DNA of 64,000 nucleotides from M3007 sp043764095 (lineage in GTDB: Bacteria; Bacteroidota; Bacteroidia; Chitinophagales; Saprospiraceae), in assembly GCA_043764095.1 (NCBI GenBank), contig JAYUKX010000103.1, positions 1-64,000 on the forward strand, given 5' to 3'. The position numbers and the translations under genes were made by a program. The notes beneath the pieces are model-generated. The model was not told where the DNA came from. It was given only the letters and a program-made list of their open reading frames with translations, and ran no database searches. Of the stretch, positions 51,763 to 61,087 are shown piece by piece (the stretch's first letter is position 1; every line of letters begins with the position of its first letter).

Positions 51763-53190
51763 ATGCAAAAACTCACTATTATCGCAGCATTCTTAGCCAT
51801 TATCGGTAGTGTCCAGGCACAACAGGTAATGTCGCTAGACGATTGCATCAACTATGGCCTAAACAACCACCCCCAGATTAAAATTGCGCAATTGCAAATC
51901 TCCGAAGCCGAATGGCGTATCAAAGAGAACACTGCTACTGGGCTACCACAAGTAACCGCCAGCCTAGGCTACAACGGTTTTATTCAACGCGCTGGTTTGC
52001 CCTCTGGCGCACTCTCTTTTGGCGGCGGCGGCGGCGGCCCAATCCCAGACATCGTCAACCAACAATTTACTGCTGGACAAGTAGATGCCCTTGGTGCATT
52101 TTTGGGTGCAGCATTCCAATCGGATCCAGATTCTAGAGTATTCTTCAGCCCTATTCACAATGCCAATGCAACACTTGCCGCAAATCAATTGATTTTTAGC
52201 AATTCCTATCGCTTGGCCAAACGCGCTGCAACACTGTACAAAGAACTCGTCAACGATCAATTGGATGTGGCCAAAAGTACTTTGCGCAATCAAATTATCG
52301 ACGCGTATTTGCCCGCTTTACTCATCGACGAAAATTTGCAAACTATTGATAAAAACGCTACAAACCTCGAAAAACTCCTCAAAGAGACCAAAGAAATCAA
52401 TAAAGCAGGTTTTGTAGAACAGTTGGACGTAGATCGCCTCGAACTTACGCTGGCTACCCTTCGTAGCGAACGTACCAACCTAGCACGCCAACGCGATATT
52501 GTGGTGGACGCACTTAAGTTTGCCATGGGTATGACCATTACCGACCCCATTACATTGAGCGACAATACCGAAAAATTGATGACGCAATACGCCGATGCAG
52601 ATAATACATCCGAAATCAATTTTATGAACCGCACCGAATACGTTAACCTACTCAAAGGCCGCGAATTGAGCCAATTGGAAGTAAGTTTGTACGACAAATC
52701 ATGGTTACCTAATGTAGTTGGTTTTGCACAATGGCAGGGTGGTCTTCAAGGAGGTTTTGGCGCAAAAGACTCTGAAACACACAATAATTGGTATTTTATC
52801 CCCTCTACGGTGGTGGGCATTACGGTTTCTTCCACCATCTGGGACAGCGGCGTGAACAAAGCCAAAAAAGAACGCGCAAAAATTGCCGTAATGACCATTG
52901 AAGAGCAAAAACGTACCCTCGAAAGTGCCTTTACCCTCGAACTGGAAGTAGCACGCAAACAATACCTGAGCGCGCAGGAACGCGTAAGCAACCAACAGAA
53001 AAACCTCGATTTGGCACAACGCATTTACAACACTACCCAAACAAAATATCAAGCGGGTATTGGAAGTAGCTTTGAGTTCGTGCAAGCCGAACAAGGCGTG
53101 TTTACCGCCCAACAAAATGTCATGTCGGCTCGGTTCGATATGCTCAAAGCACGTGTAGCCATCAAACGCGCACTTGGTATTGCTAAATAA
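51763..53190 (+). CDS. TolC-family outer-membrane efflux protein
   Basis: Start at 51763 gives MQKLTIIAAFLAIIGSVQAQ, a clean signal peptide; the 18 codons upstream are not signal-like. The 475-residue protein has two TolC repeats of long coiled-coil helices and short beta strands: the first from YGLNNHPQIKIAQLQISEAE, the second after EVSLYDKSWLPNVVGFAQW, and ends with VQAEQGVFTAQQNV. A glycine run (FGGGGGGPIPD near residue 86) lies in a surface loop and is encoded by a GGC repeat. It supplies the outer-membrane channel for the adaptor and pump that follow, a gap of 98 bases. Confidence 0.94.
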   Translation: MQKLTIIAAFLAIIGSVQAQQVMSLDDCINYGLNNHPQIKIAQLQISEAEWRIKENTATGLPQVTASLGYNGFIQRAGLPSGALSFGGGGGGPIPDIVNQQFTAGQVDALGAFLGAAFQSDPDSRVFFSPIHNANATLAANQLIFSNSYRLAKRAATLYKELVNDQLDVAKSTLRNQIIDAYLPALLIDENLQTIDKNATNLEKLLKETKEINKAGFVEQLDVDRLELTLATLRSERTNLARQRDIVVDALKFAMGMTITDPITLSDNTEKLMTQYADADNTSEINFMNRTEYVNLLKGRELSQLEVSLYDKSWLPNVVGFAQWQGGLQGGFGAKDSETHNNWYFIPSTVVGITVSSTIWDSGVNKAKKERAKIAVMTIEEQKRTLESAFTLELEVARKQYLSAQERVSNQQKNLDLAQRIYNTTQTKYQAGIGSSFEFVQAEQGVFTAQQNVMSARFDMLKARVAIKRALGIAK

Positions 53191-53288
53191 AACCTTGATC
53201 GTGATTTAAAATTTAGCATTAAATATTCAATAAACGCTAATTTTTTTTCATTTCAAATGATTCATAATTCAATTTATATCTAAATAAC

Positions 53289-54395
53289 ATGAAATATATA
53301 CTTTATCTATCCATTGCTTTATTCATAGTTGCCTGTGGCGGCAAATCGCCAGAAGCCCAACTAGAAGCATTAAAAACTCAAAAAGAAGCCATCGAAACTC
53401 AAATTGCTGACTTGGAAAAGCAAATTGGTGGTAGCACAACCGTAAAAGCACCCAAAGTGCGTACTGTTGGTTTAACAGAACTCAAAATAGAAGCATTTAA
53501 GCATTTTATCGACCTTCAAGGAAAAGTAGATGCCGACGAAAGCGTAATGGCTACTTCTAGAATGCCCGGTGCATTGCGCCGTGTATTGGTAAAAAATGGC
53601 GACCAAGTGCGCCAAGGCCAATTAATCGCTGAAATTGATGATGCTGTAATGCTCAAAGGAATGGCCGAATTGGAAGGTCAACTCAAAGTGGCTGAAGATA
53701 TTTTTAACCGCCAAAAAAGCCTTTGGGACCAAAAAATCGGTACAGAAGTACAGTATATCCAGGCCAAAAACGGTAAAGAATCGCTGGAGCGTTCTATCTC
53801 TACTATGCGTGAACAAATGGGTATGACACGTATTTACGCACCTACCAATGGTACCGTTGATATGGTATTGCTGAAGCAAGGACAAGCAATTGCACCAGGC
53901 GTGCCATTGTGCAGTATTGTGAATTTGAGCAAATTGAAAATTAAAGGCGCAGTAACAGAATCGTATGCCGCTAAGGTGAAAAAAGGTGATAAAGTACAAG
54001 TGTTTTTTCCCGATTTGAACAAGGAAATTGCTACAGTTGTCACCTATGTGGCCAAAACCATCAACCCAACGACTCGTACTTTTGATGTGGAATGTGCCCT
54101 GCCAGCAGGTGCTGATTACCGCGCCAACCAAGTAGCAGTAATGAAAATTGTAGATTACCAAAGTGCTAACGCAATATCTGTTCCGGTGAACCTGATTCAA
54201 ATGGGCACTGATGGTCAATATGTATTAGTTGCAGAAAAAAATGGTGAAAAACAAGCAACTGCTAAGAAAGTAATAGTAAAACAAGGCAGTAATTACAATG
54301 GACAAGTAGAAATCCTGAGTGGCCTTAAAAAAGGCGATTGGGTGATTTCTACCGGTTTCCAAGATGTAAATAATGGTGAGGTAATCGCATTTTAA
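53289..54395 (+). CDS. RND efflux periplasmic adaptor (membrane fusion protein)
   Basis: A 368-residue lipoprotein (YLSIALFIVACGGKS, Cys at 17). A coiled coil follows directly (EAQLEALKTQKEAIETQIAD, about 20-50). The HlyD-like core is a lipoyl half (RVLVKNGDQVRQGQLIAEID), an alpha hairpin (KVAEDIFNRQKSLWDQ), the second lipoyl half (IYAPTNGTVDMVLLKQGQ) and a beta barrel (VKKGDKVQVFFPDLN). It bridges the TolC and RND proteins encoded on either side. The extra N-terminal coiled coil is common in Bacteroidota adaptors and may space it from the membrane. Confidence 0.94.
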   Translation: MKYILYLSIALFIVACGGKSPEAQLEALKTQKEAIETQIADLEKQIGGSTTVKAPKVRTVGLTELKIEAFKHFIDLQGKVDADESVMATSRMPGALRRVLVKNGDQVRQGQLIAEIDDAVMLKGMAELEGQLKVAEDIFNRQKSLWDQKIGTEVQYIQAKNGKESLERSISTMREQMGMTRIYAPTNGTVDMVLLKQGQAIAPGVPLCSIVNLSKLKIKGAVTESYAAKVKKGDKVQVFFPDLNKEIATVVTYVAKTINPTTRTFDVECALPAGADYRANQVAVMKIVDYQSANAISVPVNLIQMGTDGQYVLVAEKNGEKQATAKKVIVKQGSNYNGQVEILSGLKKGDWVISTGFQDVNNGEVIAF

Positions 54396-54419
54396 TTGAA
54401 AGCAACTTATTTTGCACAA

Positions 54420-54497
54420 ATGGATACCCGATGGTTTTCACCGCTTTGCCTCTATTTAGGTTTGGCGAGTCTTGGGATTGGATATCTAGCAAATTGA
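54420..54497 (+). CDS. Possible 25-residue membrane peptide between adaptor and pump
   Basis: The 124-base gap between adaptor and pump contains an ATG frame of 25 codons whose product (MDTRWFSPLCLYLGLASLGI, then GYLAN) has one short hydrophobic stretch. Small membrane peptides can modulate RND pumps (AcrZ in E. coli), but there is no similarity to that family, no ribosome site, and such short frames arise by chance. Reported as a low-confidence candidate. Confidence 0.2.
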   Translation: MDTRWFSPLCLYLGLASLGIGYLAN

Positions 54498-54519
54498 ACA
54501 TCATTAATATCAACATAAC

Positions 54520-57500
54520 ATGAAAGAATTTAAACCCACCTCGTGGGCTATTGATAACCGTACCGCCATATTCATCGTTACGGTGATTATTACTTTGGCA
54601 GGTATCATGTCCTACAACTCACTGCCCAAAGAGCAGTTCCCCGATGTTGTGGTACCCACCATTTTCGTCTCTACCATCTACCCAGGCGCATCGCCTACGG
54701 ATATGGAGCAATTGGTGACCAAACCCATTGAAAAGCAATTGAAAGGCATCAATGGCGTAAAAAAAGTGTCGTCGTATTCCGTTCAGGACTTCTCCAATGT
54801 AATCGTGGAGTTCAATACCGACCTGAATGTGGTCATTTGTAAGCAAAAAGTAAAGGATGCAGTGGATAAAGCCAAACGCGATCTGCCTACGGATTTGCTT
54901 ACCGACCCTACTGTTACGGAATTTGACATCTCCGAAATTCCGATTATGAGCATCAATATCGCTGGTGATTTTAGCCTCGACAAACTCAAGGATTTTGCAG
55001 ACCGCACGAAGGATAAAGTGGAGGAATTTCGCGAAATTACACGTGTGGACATGGTAGGTGCTCCAGAAAAAGAGATTCAAATCGACGTGGACAAATACAA
55101 GATGAGCGCCGCAAGCCTCACTTTCCGCGATATTGAAAACGCTTTGGCCTTCGAAAACATGACCATCTCTGCGGGTAATGTGGATGTAGGCGGCATGACC
55201 CGCTCGGTTTCCATTCGCGGTGATTTTAAAAACGTAGAGCAAATCAAGAACATCTTAGTCGGTTCACAATCTGGCGCGCAAGTATACCTCAAAGATTTTG
55301 CAGATGTAAAACTGGGCTATAAGGCAGACGAGAGTTTTAGTCGGATGAACGGACGTAGTGTAATTGCCCTAAACGTAATCAAGCGCAGCGGTGAAAACCT
55401 GATCAACGCATCCGATAAGATTAAGGAATTGGTAGCCGACCTTAAAGCCACGGAATTTCCACCTAATTTGGAAGTGACGATCACCGGCGACCAAAGCCGT
55501 GCCACCCGTGTTACCCTCCACGATTTGATCAATACCATCATCATTGGTTTTATACTGGTGACGCTGATCCTCATGTTCTTTATGGGTGCTACTGATGCCG
55601 TTTTTGTGGCTTTGTCGGTACCATTGTCCATGTGTATTGCGTTTATGTTGCTGCCTACTATTGGTTTTACCCTCAATTTTATCGTACTCTTTGGCTTTTT
55701 GCTGGCCTTAGGTATTGTGGTAGATGATGCCATTGTGGTGATCGAAAACACCCACCGCGTTTACCACGATGAACCCAATTTGACCATCACCCAAGCCGCT
55801 AAAAAAGCGACCGCAGAGGTGTTTTTACCCGTACTTTCGGGTACTGCTACTACGTTGGCCCCCTTTGTACCATTGGTGTTTTGGGGTGGAATATTTGGCA
55901 AATTTATGCACTATTTGCCCGTAACGATCATCATTACCCTTACTGCCTCTTTGTTGGTGGCCTATATCTTGAACCCAGTGTTTGCGGTGTGGTTTATGGG
56001 CGATCCTAAGCGCGAAGGCACAGAGATCGATCCAAAGAAAAAACGGGTACGTACCATTTTCGGTTATCTGTTATTTGCCATGACCACCATTGGTTTTTAC
56101 GCATCTGGCAATACAGGAATGGGTAATTTTGCTGTATTCTGCGCTCTATTTGTCCTAATTTATAAGTTTTTATTAGAAAGAGGCGTGCGTTGGTTCCAAA
56201 AGAAAGGTTGGCCAAGAATTCAAAATGGGTATGCCAAATTCTTAACATTCTCATTGAGGCACCCATTTGCAATGATGGGTTCAGTGATTTTGATGCTGAT
56301 TGCTTCCATATTTGTTACCACGCAACGACAAGCCAATATTGTGCTTTTCCCGAAAGCAGATCCTAATTTTATCTATGTTTACCTGACTTTGCCGGTAGGC
56401 ACAGACGTAAATGTAACGGATTCGCTAACGAGCGTGATGGAGCGTAAAGTAAACGAAGTATTGGGCGAAAACAACCCGATGGTGGAATCTGTCATTTCCA
56501 ATGTTGCCCTCAATGCCTCGGAAGATCAATTTGACCGCTCCGCTACTTCCAATAAAAGTAAAGTGGGCGTGGCATTTGTGGAATTTGCCAAACGCAACGG
56601 GGTGAGTACTAAAGAATACATGGATAAGATTCGCACAGCAACAGCGGGCATTATCCCTGGTGCCGAAATTACGGTGGATCAAGAATCTGGCGGACCACCA
56701 TCTCCAAAACCCATTTCGGTGGAAATTCGCGGCGATGATTTCCCTCAATTGGTTGCGGTATCTGCAATGGTAAAACGTTACCTCGATTCTGTGGCAGTAC
56801 CTGGAGTGGAAGAATTACGCACCGATATGATTGTCTCTAAACCAGAAATTAATATCGATATCGACCGCGATCGCGCCAACCGCGAAGGTATTTCTACGGC
56901 CCAGATCGGTATGGAATTCCGTACCGCCATACTCGGCAAAGAAGCCACCAAATTCCGCGATGGCGAAGATGAAGTACCCGTAAATATTCGCCTAAAAGAA
57001 GACCAACGTGGTAATATCAATGCCGTGGAAAACCTGAATATCACCTTCCGCGACATGAATATGGGTGGTGTATTGCGCTCGGTGCCAATGGCTTCATTGG
57101 CCGATATAAAGTACTCTAATACTTATGGCGGTGTACGCCGGAAGGACCAAGAGCGTATTGTAACGATTTCGTCCAATATCATTGCCGAATATCAGCCTAA
57201 ACAAACAGAAGTCATCAACAAAATAAAAGCCGCTGTGGCTGCTATTCCTCCTCAAGAAGGCGTTACAGTAGGTTTTGCGGGTGAAGATGCGGAGTTCCTC
57301 GATGCCGTTTCGTTTTTGGGCAGGTCATTGTTAATCTCTATTGGCATGATCCTATTGATCTTGGTAGCACAATTTAATTCTATTGGTAAAACCTTGATTA
57401 TCATGTCGGAAGTAGTATTTTCCATCATCGGTGTACTCTTGGGTATGGCCGTATTCAAAATGGACTTTTCGGTAATTATGATGGGTGTAGGTGTTGTGGC

Positions 57501-57876
57501 ATTGGCGGGTATTGTAGTCCGAAACGGGATCTTGCTGGTGGAATACACCGATATTCTGCGAGAAAAAGGCTTGGCCGTAAAAGAGGCCATTATCGAGGCT
57601 GGACGTATCCGTATGACACCGGTATTCCTGACGGCTACGGCTGCTATCCTTGGACTTATTCCATTGGCGATCGGTTTTAATATTGATTTTGAAAGTCTAT
57701 TTGCGCATGGCGATCCAAAGATTTATCTCGGTGGTGACTCCGTTGCATTTTGGGGACCATTGTGCTGGACGATTATTTTTGGCCTTGGTTTTGCTACTTT
57801 TATTACACTAATTATCTTGCCAGTAATGTATTTATTGGGTTGGCAGGTGAAAAATTGGTGGACGACGAAGGTGTAA
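54520..57876 (+). CDS. RND-family efflux pump (AcrB/MdtB-like inner-membrane permease)
   Basis: A 1118-residue pump, with one membrane helix near the N terminus (AIFIVTVIITLAGIMSYNSL), a periplasmic pore and docking region, helices 2-6, a second periplasmic region and helices 8-12. The proton-relay aspartates in helix 4 are present (LGIVVDDAIVVIENTHRVYH). In the helix-10 position the sequence is IVVRNGILLVEYTD, with Arg where AcrB has Lys940, as is seen in part of the family. A 30-40 residue insertion around EGTEIDPKKKRVRT and a further hydrophobic stretch (TIFGYLLFAMTTIGFYA) make it longer than AcrB (1049). It expels lipophilic compounds using the proton gradient, together with the two preceding gene products. 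Confidence 0.95.
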   Translation: MKEFKPTSWAIDNRTAIFIVTVIITLAGIMSYNSLPKEQFPDVVVPTIFVSTIYPGASPTDMEQLVTKPIEKQLKGINGVKKVSSYSVQDFSNVIVEFNTDLNVVICKQKVKDAVDKAKRDLPTDLLTDPTVTEFDISEIPIMSINIAGDFSLDKLKDFADRTKDKVEEFREITRVDMVGAPEKEIQIDVDKYKMSAASLTFRDIENALAFENMTISAGNVDVGGMTRSVSIRGDFKNVEQIKNILVGSQSGAQVYLKDFADVKLGYKADESFSRMNGRSVIALNVIKRSGENLINASDKIKELVADLKATEFPPNLEVTITGDQSRATRVTLHDLINTIIIGFILVTLILMFFMGATDAVFVALSVPLSMCIAFMLLPTIGFTLNFIVLFGFLLALGIVVDDAIVVIENTHRVYHDEPNLTITQAAKKATAEVFLPVLSGTATTLAPFVPLVFWGGIFGKFMHYLPVTIIITLTASLLVAYILNPVFAVWFMGDPKREGTEIDPKKKRVRTIFGYLLFAMTTIGFYASGNTGMGNFAVFCALFVLIYKFLLERGVRWFQKKGWPRIQNGYAKFLTFSLRHPFAMMGSVILMLIASIFVTTQRQANIVLFPKADPNFIYVYLTLPVGTDVNVTDSLTSVMERKVNEVLGENNPMVESVISNVALNASEDQFDRSATSNKSKVGVAFVEFAKRNGVSTKEYMDKIRTATAGIIPGAEITVDQESGGPPSPKPISVEIRGDDFPQLVAVSAMVKRYLDSVAVPGVEELRTDMIVSKPEINIDIDRDRANREGISTAQIGMEFRTAILGKEATKFRDGEDEVPVNIRLKEDQRGNINAVENLNITFRDMNMGGVLRSVPMASLADIKYSNTYGGVRRKDQERIVTISSNIIAEYQPKQTEVINKIKAAVAAIPPQEGVTVGFAGEDAEFLDAVSFLGRSLLISIGMILLILVAQFNSIGKTLIIMSEVVFSIIGVLLGMAVFKMDFSVIMMGVGVVALAGIVVRNGILLVEYTDILREKGLAVKEAIIEAGRIRMTPVFLTATAAILGLIPLAIGFNIDFESLFAHGDPKIYLGGDSVAFWGPLCWTIIFGLGFATFITLIILPVMYLLGWQVKNWWTTKV

Positions 57877-57893
57877 AATAGTAGCGTTAGAGG

Positions 57894-57936
57894 GTACTTT
57901 AAAATTTTAAATTAAACGTTTAAAATTTTAAAGTAC
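57894..57936. terminator. 18-bp AT-rich palindrome after the RND operon
   Basis: GTACTTTAAAATTTTAAA at 57894-57911 and its exact complement at 57919-57936 form a hairpin with a 7-base loop, 18 bases after the pump's stop codon. It probably ends the efflux operon, though no T-run follows. Confidence 0.6.
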
Positions 57937-57969
57937 TTATTTAGCCATTATTCGATATCCTGAAATTGT

Positions 57970-58410
57970 GCTATTGTCGGGACGACTTTTTTAGTCTAAT
58001 GTCGTCAACTTAACGATATACCAACTTCAAAGTGGCTAAACTTTTCATCGGATTGATCAAATATTCAGTGTTCAAAAGTGTCCCATAAACGAAATTGGCC
58101 TATTGTCGGGGCGACTTTTTCAGTCACCCCGACAATTTAGTTGAAATTGATGTTTTGCCTATATCAAATATCCCATTTTGCCCAAAATATATACCCTGCT
58201 AACCAACGAAATTTCAAAGTTGGCTCAAAGGGGGGGGCAGTGCAAAATTGTCGGGGTGACCGAAAAAGTCGCCCCGACAATAGGCACATTGGGTTTATTG
58301 GATCACTTGGAGATAGTTCAATATTTGCATAAAACCTAATGACGCGAAGTATAATCATTTCGCTAAACTGACAACTTTAGGCTTTTTTAGTCATCCCGAC
58401 AATTTAGTTC
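57970..58410. repeat. Family of GTCGGGGCGACTTTTTCAG hairpin repeats, four copies
   Basis: Copies lie at about 57970-58013 (degenerate), 58098-58138, 58245-58285 (reverse orientation, one mismatch to the previous copy over 41 bases) and 58382-58409 (partial). Each full unit is itself a hairpin: ATTGTCGGGGYGAC pairs with GTCACCCCGACAAT. A G8 run lies at 58230-58237. The whole gap 57877-58506 shows no gene; the open frame at 58141-58332 is made from the repeats. Confidence 0.8.
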
Positions 58411-58506
58411 AAGGCCAAATCTCGATATTGAAATACAAGTACACAAAAGCGGGCAAAACTCCTACCTTTACGATCCAATTTTTCATAAAAAAGCCGCTAC
58501 CCTATT

Positions 58507-60156
58507 ATGATCACCAACAAATCAAAACGCGCCCGAATTGCCTACGCCACCTCTTTTGGCGTGATGTGGAGTTATGCCCGATTATGGATCGCCGGGCGTA
58601 TTTTAGGTGAAAAATATTACGAATCCCGTATTATGGCATTGCACCTTCACAATGCCAATCGCGTAAAATCAACGATCCTCGAACTGAATGGATTATTTGT
58701 AAAAGTAGGCCAATTACTCTCTATTTTAACCAATTTCCTACCCGAAGCCTTCCAAAAACCACTCGAAGAACTACAAGATAAAATACCGCCCCGACCTTTT
58801 GCACAAGTTACCGCGCGTATCCAAAAAGAATTTGGCAAATCGCCCAACGAATTATTTGCCGAATTTCAGGAAATACCCCTCGCCGCAGCCTCTATCGGGC
58901 AAGCACACCGCGCACGCCTACACGATGGCACCGAAGTAGTTGTAAAAGTACAACATGCTGATATTGAATCTATTGCACAAATTGATCTGGAAATTATTCG
59001 CCGATTAACCCAAATGCTGTCGTGGTTTTATCAGATCAAAGGCATGGATCATCTTTATACTCAAGTGCGTAAAATGATCGAAGAAGAACTGGATTTTGTC
59101 CGAGAAGCCGAATCCATGCAAGTCATTAGCCATAACCTAGCCGATGAACCCGGTATCGTAATACCCAAAGTACACACCGATTATTCCACCATGCGCGTGC
59201 TCACTACCACTTGGCACAATGGCATAAAAGTGGCTAATATCCACCAATTGGACGATTGGCACCTCGACCGAAAAGCACTCGCCGGTACCATACTCCACGC
59301 TTGGTGCAGAATGATTTTTAAAGATGGATTTTACCACGCCGATCCGCATCCCGGCAACCTGCTGGTAGAGCAAGATGGTACGCTCGTTCTCCTCGATTTT
59401 GGCGCTACGGGCTACGTGAGCAATAGCATGCGCGAAGGCATGCCTAAACTCATTGAAGCCGCCGTAAAAAGCGATACCGTAGCCATTGTAGAAGCATGCC
59501 AAGCCATGGGATTTATCGCAACAGGCCACGAAGCAGAGGAAATGGCCGAAAAAATGGTGCAGGCATTGCGCAATTTCCTACAAAATGAAGTGCATCTCGA
59601 AGGACTCAATTTTAAAGATATTAAAGTAAATCCGTTCAATAATAGCCTTTATACGCTCATTCAAGATATTGGTATTTCTGGTTTATCCGGCACAGTACAA
59701 GTCCCTAAAGACTATATCCTGCTCAACCGCGCCCTTATGCTCTTGCTCGGCATCAGTACTACGCTAGATGATAAATTGAACCCTCTGGAAGTTGTTCGTC
59801 CGTATCTGCAAAACCTGTTATTAACCGACAAAAACGGCTTGCTGACTTTTGCCACTAATTTAGTACAAGGTACATTGGTCAATACAATGGCCTTACCAGA
59901 TGAACTCCGCCAAACCTTACAAAAAATTAGGCGCGGAAAAATTGAATTGCGCAACCCCGATCAACGATTGGCCGCTAAATTGCATTTCCAAACCAACCGA
60001 CAATGGCAAATGGCCGCTTTGGTCATACTATCCTTAGTAGCAACGCAATATGTCTCGGATCAGCAAGATCGCTATTGTTATGCAGCGGCTGTATTAGGGG
60101 GCGTATTGTTTATCAAATCCTGGCGGGCGAGTAATCGCATTTATAGAAGTTTATAG
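58507..60156 (+). CDS. ABC1/AarF (UbiB/COQ8) family atypical kinase
   Basis: A 549-residue protein with all UbiB hallmarks: the KxGQ helix (GLFVKVGQLLSILTNFLP, K66-Q69), the alanine-rich loop AAASIGQAHRARL, a catalytic Lys in VVVKVQHADI, the acidic EEELDFVREAESM, and the C-lobe FYHADPHPGNLLV with DFGATG. Two membrane segments close the C terminus (QMAALVILSLVATQYV and YAAAVLGGVLFI). It most likely supports quinone (menaquinone) biosynthesis or lipid homeostasis as an ATPase-like factor; the family has little true protein-kinase activity. It converges on KdsB with a 6-base overlap of stop regions, and its promoter region is the repeat-rich gap before it. Confidence 0.94.
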   Translation: MITNKSKRARIAYATSFGVMWSYARLWIAGRILGEKYYESRIMALHLHNANRVKSTILELNGLFVKVGQLLSILTNFLPEAFQKPLEELQDKIPPRPFAQVTARIQKEFGKSPNELFAEFQEIPLAAASIGQAHRARLHDGTEVVVKVQHADIESIAQIDLEIIRRLTQMLSWFYQIKGMDHLYTQVRKMIEEELDFVREAESMQVISHNLADEPGIVIPKVHTDYSTMRVLTTTWHNGIKVANIHQLDDWHLDRKALAGTILHAWCRMIFKDGFYHADPHPGNLLVEQDGTLVLLDFGATGYVSNSMREGMPKLIEAAVKSDTVAIVEACQAMGFIATGHEAEEMAEKMVQALRNFLQNEVHLEGLNFKDIKVNPFNNSLYTLIQDIGISGLSGTVQVPKDYILLNRALMLLLGISTTLDDKLNPLEVVRPYLQNLLLTDKNGLLTFATNLVQGTLVNTMALPDELRQTLQKIRRGKIELRNPDQRLAAKLHFQTNRQWQMAALVILSLVATQYVSDQQDRYCYAAAVLGGVLFIKSWRASNRIYRSL

Positions 60157-60882
60157 CGCATTATTAATGTCTAACAAATCTTCCGGAGTATCAATGCCTA
60201 CCGTCTCCAATGCTGTAATACCTACCGCAATGCGATAACCGTGATCGAGCCAGCGCAATTGCTCTAAGGATTCCGCTAATTCCAGCGGAGATGGGGGCAA
60301 TTCAGCCAATTCTAGCAATATTTCCCTTCGAAAACCATACAAACCGATATGTTTAAAATGCAGCGATTTGCTCAACCAATCAGCCTGCTCCACGCCGCGT
60401 ACAAAAGGAATCGGGTGGCGACTAAAATAAAGTGCTTCTCCTTGTTGCGAACAAACAACTTTCACGCAATTGGCATCAAACAACTGTTGTTCCTGCGTTA
60501 TTTTTTTGGCCAATGTAGCAATCCCTCCTTTCGAGGCGATAAGTGTACGGCACAATAAATCAATCTGTTCTGCCTGAATAAACGGTTCATCTCCTTGTAA
60601 ATTCACTACCCATTCGGCAGCAGGGAAAAGACTGGCCACTTCTGCACAGCGATCGGTACCACTCAGGTGGTGGTGGGCCGTCATTACTACTTTTCCGCCA
60701 AAAGCGGCAACATGGTCATAGATTCGCTCATCATCGGTGGCGACCACTATTTCATCGGCCAAAGTACTCGACTGCGCTTGCTCATATACCCGTTGGATCA
60801 TGGTTTTGTCGCCAATCATGGCGAGTGGTTTGCCCGGGAAACGAGTAGAAGCGTAGCGGGCTGGAATAACAATAAGTAGCAT
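60151..60882 (-). CDS. kdsB: 3-deoxy-manno-octulosonate cytidylyltransferase (CMP-Kdo synthetase)
   Basis: A 243-residue enzyme that activates Kdo with CTP for lipopolysaccharide core assembly. The N terminus has the nucleotide-binding signature VIPARYASTRFPGKPLA, followed by VVATDDERIYDHV, the catalytic segment AEWVVNLQGDEPFI and the closing HIGLYGFRREILLE. Length is normal (E. coli 248). It shows that the cell makes a Kdo-containing lipopolysaccharide or capsule. Its end overlaps the ABC1 gene by 6 bases, both convergent; no other lipopolysaccharide gene is nearby. Confidence 0.97.
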   Translation of the reverse strand: MLLIVIPARYASTRFPGKPLAMIGDKTMIQRVYEQAQSSTLADEIVVATDDERIYDHVAAFGGKVVMTAHHHLSGTDRCAEVASLFPAAEWVVNLQGDEPFIQAEQIDLLCRTLIASKGGIATLAKKITQEQQLFDANCVKVVCSQQGEALYFSRHPIPFVRGVEQADWLSKSLHFKHIGLYGFRREILLELAELPPSPLELAESLEQLRWLDHGYRIAVGITALETVGIDTPEDLLDINNAL

Positions 60883-60918
60883 TTCTTTCTTAGTTTATCG
60901 AAATACGGGGTTTACTGA

Positions 60919-60964
60919 GTTTACCGAAGTAGCGTTTACCGAAGTAGCGTTTACCGAAGTACGG
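60919..60964. repeat. 15-bp tandem repeat, three copies
   Basis: TTTACCGAAGTAGCG-type units start at 60920, 60935 and 60950 with exact 15-base spacing, upstream of kdsB. They are three of a kind with almost no change, so copy number may vary between strains. Confidence 0.8.
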
Positions 60965-61050
60965 CATAAAATTTGCTGCAAAATACCCACAAAGATACTG
61001 TTTTCGACCATTCTTCGTTTATTCATTGTTATGCTTTCGCTTATACGGCG

Positions 61051-61058
61051 TAATTTTG
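61051..61058 (+). promoter_or_regulatory. -7 box (TAATTTTG) for the LysM gene
   Basis: TAATTTTG with TTG 22 bases upstream at 61026-61028 fits the pattern seen elsewhere here. It supports the start at 61088 over the ATG at 61031, which lies upstream of it. Confidence 0.5.
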
Positions 61059-61087
61059 CGCTCCATATTCACCATTTTATATCAACT

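Noticed and set aside
58141..58332. 63-codon frame in the RND-ABC1 gap
   Set aside because: It is built from the hairpin repeats and has no coding-like composition.
58098..58409. CRISPR-like repeats with spacers
   Set aside because: Copies are in both orientations with irregular spacing and are hairpin elements; no cas genes.
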